64,000 nt of DNA from Oceanospirillaceae bacterium. Its GTDB lineage: Bacteria; Pseudomonadota; Gammaproteobacteria; Pseudomonadales; Balneatricaceae. The stretch spans positions 38,946-102,945 of the forward strand of contig JABXIM010000107.1 of assembly GCA_013373085.1 (NCBI GenBank). Reading direction: 5' to 3'. The notes below the pieces were generated by a model. That model did not search any database, was not told the origin of the DNA, and saw nothing but the letters and a program-made list of their open reading frames with translations. Of this stretch, positions 63,099-64,000 are shown piece by piece. The translations under genes were made by a program, and so were the position numbers. Every line of letters begins with the position of its first letter. Position 1 is the stretch's first letter.

Positions 63099-64000
63099 AT
63101 GATCAATCCCAACGAACTCCAGTACCTCAGCGGTTTCGGCAATGAACACGAAACCGAAGCCCTGCCCGGCGCGCTGCCCATCGGCCAGTTCAACCCGCAG
63201 AAATGCCCGTACAACCTGTATGCCGAGCAGTTCAGCAGCACCGCCTTCACCGCTCCACGCCACAGCAACCGTCGCACCTGGACCTACCGCCTGCGCCCGT
63301 CGATCGCGATGGGCGACTTCGTACCCGTTGACAAGGGGCTGATCCGTACCGCGCCGATCACCGAAGCGGTGTGCCCGCCGAACGTGATGCGCTGGGATGC
63401 GCTGCCGATTCCGGAGCAACCGACCGATTTCATCGACGGACTCGTCACCGTCGCCGCCAATGGCGATGCCCGCGCCCAGACCGGTATCGGCATCCACGTC
63501 TACCGCGCCAATGCCGGGATGGGCGACCGTTTCTTCTACAACGCCGACGGTGAGCTGCTGTTCGTTCCGCAGCAGGGCGCACTTCTGGCCTATACCGAAA
63601 TGGGCGTCCTGCACGTCAAACCCGGCGAGATTCTGGTAATCCCCCGCGGCATCAAGTTCAAGATCGAACTGCCGGATGGACCGGTACGGGGCTACATCGC
63701 CGAAAACTACGGCGCACCGCTGCACCTGCCGGAGCGAGGCCCGGTCGGCGCCAACGGTTACGCCAACGACCGCGACTTCCAGTATCCGGTCGCCTGGTTC
63801 GAGGACCGCGAGGGCGATTTCAGCCTGGTGGCCAAGTTCTGCGGCAACCTGCACCAGGCGCCGATGGGCCATTCACCGCTGGACGTGGTGGCCTGGGTCG
63901 GCACCAGCGCGCCGTACAAGTACGACCTGTCGCGATTCAATGTCATCAATACCGTCAGCTACGACCATCCGGACCCGTCGATCTTCACCGTGCTGACCGC
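63099..64000 (+). CDS. hmgA: Homogentisate 1,2-dioxygenase (N-terminal 300 residues; runs off window)
   Basis: The gene continues past the window edge; about 300 of roughly 430-440 codons are present. The start [20 protein letters not shown] is the typical family N-terminus (LxYxSGFGNEFxSE). Further conserved parts are [60 protein letters not shown], and [19 protein letters not shown] with [11 protein letters not shown]. The iron ligands lie farther on, outside the window. The enzyme opens the homogentisate ring in tyrosine and phenylalanine breakdown to maleylacetoacetate; fahA and maiA commonly follow. A promoter candidate lies upstream; the ribosome-binding site is weak. Confidence 0.95.
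   Translation, partial: MINPNELQYLSGFGNEHETEALPGALPIGQFNPQKCPYNLYAEQFSSTAFTAPRHSNRRTWTYRLRPSIAMGDFVPVDKGLIRTAPITEAVCPPNVMRWDALPIPEQPTDFIDGLVTVAANGDARAQTGIGIHVYRANAGMGDRFFYNADGELLFVPQQGALLAYTEMGVLHVKPGEILVIPRGIKFKIELPDGPVRGYIAENYGAPLHLPERGPVGANGYANDRDFQYPVAWFEDREGDFSLVAKFCGNLHQAPMGHSPLDVVAWVGTSAPYKYDLSRFNVINTVSYDHPDPSIFTVLT

Overview
The window is GC-rich, densely packed chromosomal DNA from a gammaproteobacterium. The closest relatives by gene content appear to be Pseudomonas, Marinobacter or Halomonas-type bacteria. The pointers are minCDE, RapA, HrpB, the 1615-residue NAD-glutamate dehydrogenase, an AgmR/EraR-type regulator with a FIST-protein/hybrid-kinase pair, DUF6482, and homogentisate dioxygenase. 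I found no rRNA, tRNA, phage, insertion sequence, CRISPR array or replication origin. The content is core and metabolic rather than a mobile island.

Layout. 1-5.1 kb: a one-carbon operon (DmdA/GcvT-like methyltransferase, MetF-like reductase, formate-THF ligase) facing a GlxA/GbdR-type AraC regulator. 5.4-7.5 kb: RhlE-type helicase and a winged-helix protein separated by a 50-bp tandem repeat array. 7.6-13.4 kb: sbcC, sbcD, mtgA. 13.6-18.4 kb: NAD-glutamate dehydrogenase. 18.7-24.7 kb: 3D-domain protein, PqiA-like protein, PAS chemoreceptor, hrpB and a DUF6942-like protein. 24.8-26.7 kb: minCDE. 27-29 kb: ChaN-like protein, parvulin and a SlyD-like FKBP. 29-34.8 kb: DEAD-box helicase, RapA, second DEAD-box helicase. 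35-46.4 kb: a set of genes known to accompany PQQ-dependent alcohol oxidation (substrate-binding protein, YVTN propeller, ABC ATPase, ABC permease, CXXXCW rhodanese-like protein, AgmR-type regulator, PAS hybrid kinase, FIST sensor). Several unrelated small genes are interspersed. 46.7-50 kb: porin, a secreted unknown protein, YgjP-type metallopeptidase, uracil-DNA glycosylase family protein. 50-54.4 kb: MoxR-DUF58-transglutaminase operon and DUF6482. 54.5-62.8 kb: GGDEF/EAL protein, second SlyD, DUF1835 protein, endonuclease I, two tiny paralogous zinc-ribbon proteins, CPA1 antiporter with a cyclic-nucleotide-binding domain. 63.1 kb to the edge: hmgA (truncated by the window).

How genes work together. 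The first operon would move a methyl group from an unidentified donor to tetrahydrofolate, oxidise it, and recover formate plus ATP. The 35-46 kb set looks like the transport, accessory and regulatory part of a PQQ-alcohol-oxidation regulon. The dehydrogenase, its cytochrome and the PQQ biosynthesis genes are not in the window. A near-perfect CTAC-N4-GTAG palindrome lies upstream of three of its transcription units and is a candidate operator for the AgmR-type regulator. This is the least expected observation here. The tandem zinc-ribbon paralogs at 59.7-60.2 kb and the palindromic tandem repeats upstream of the winged-helix gene are the next most interesting.
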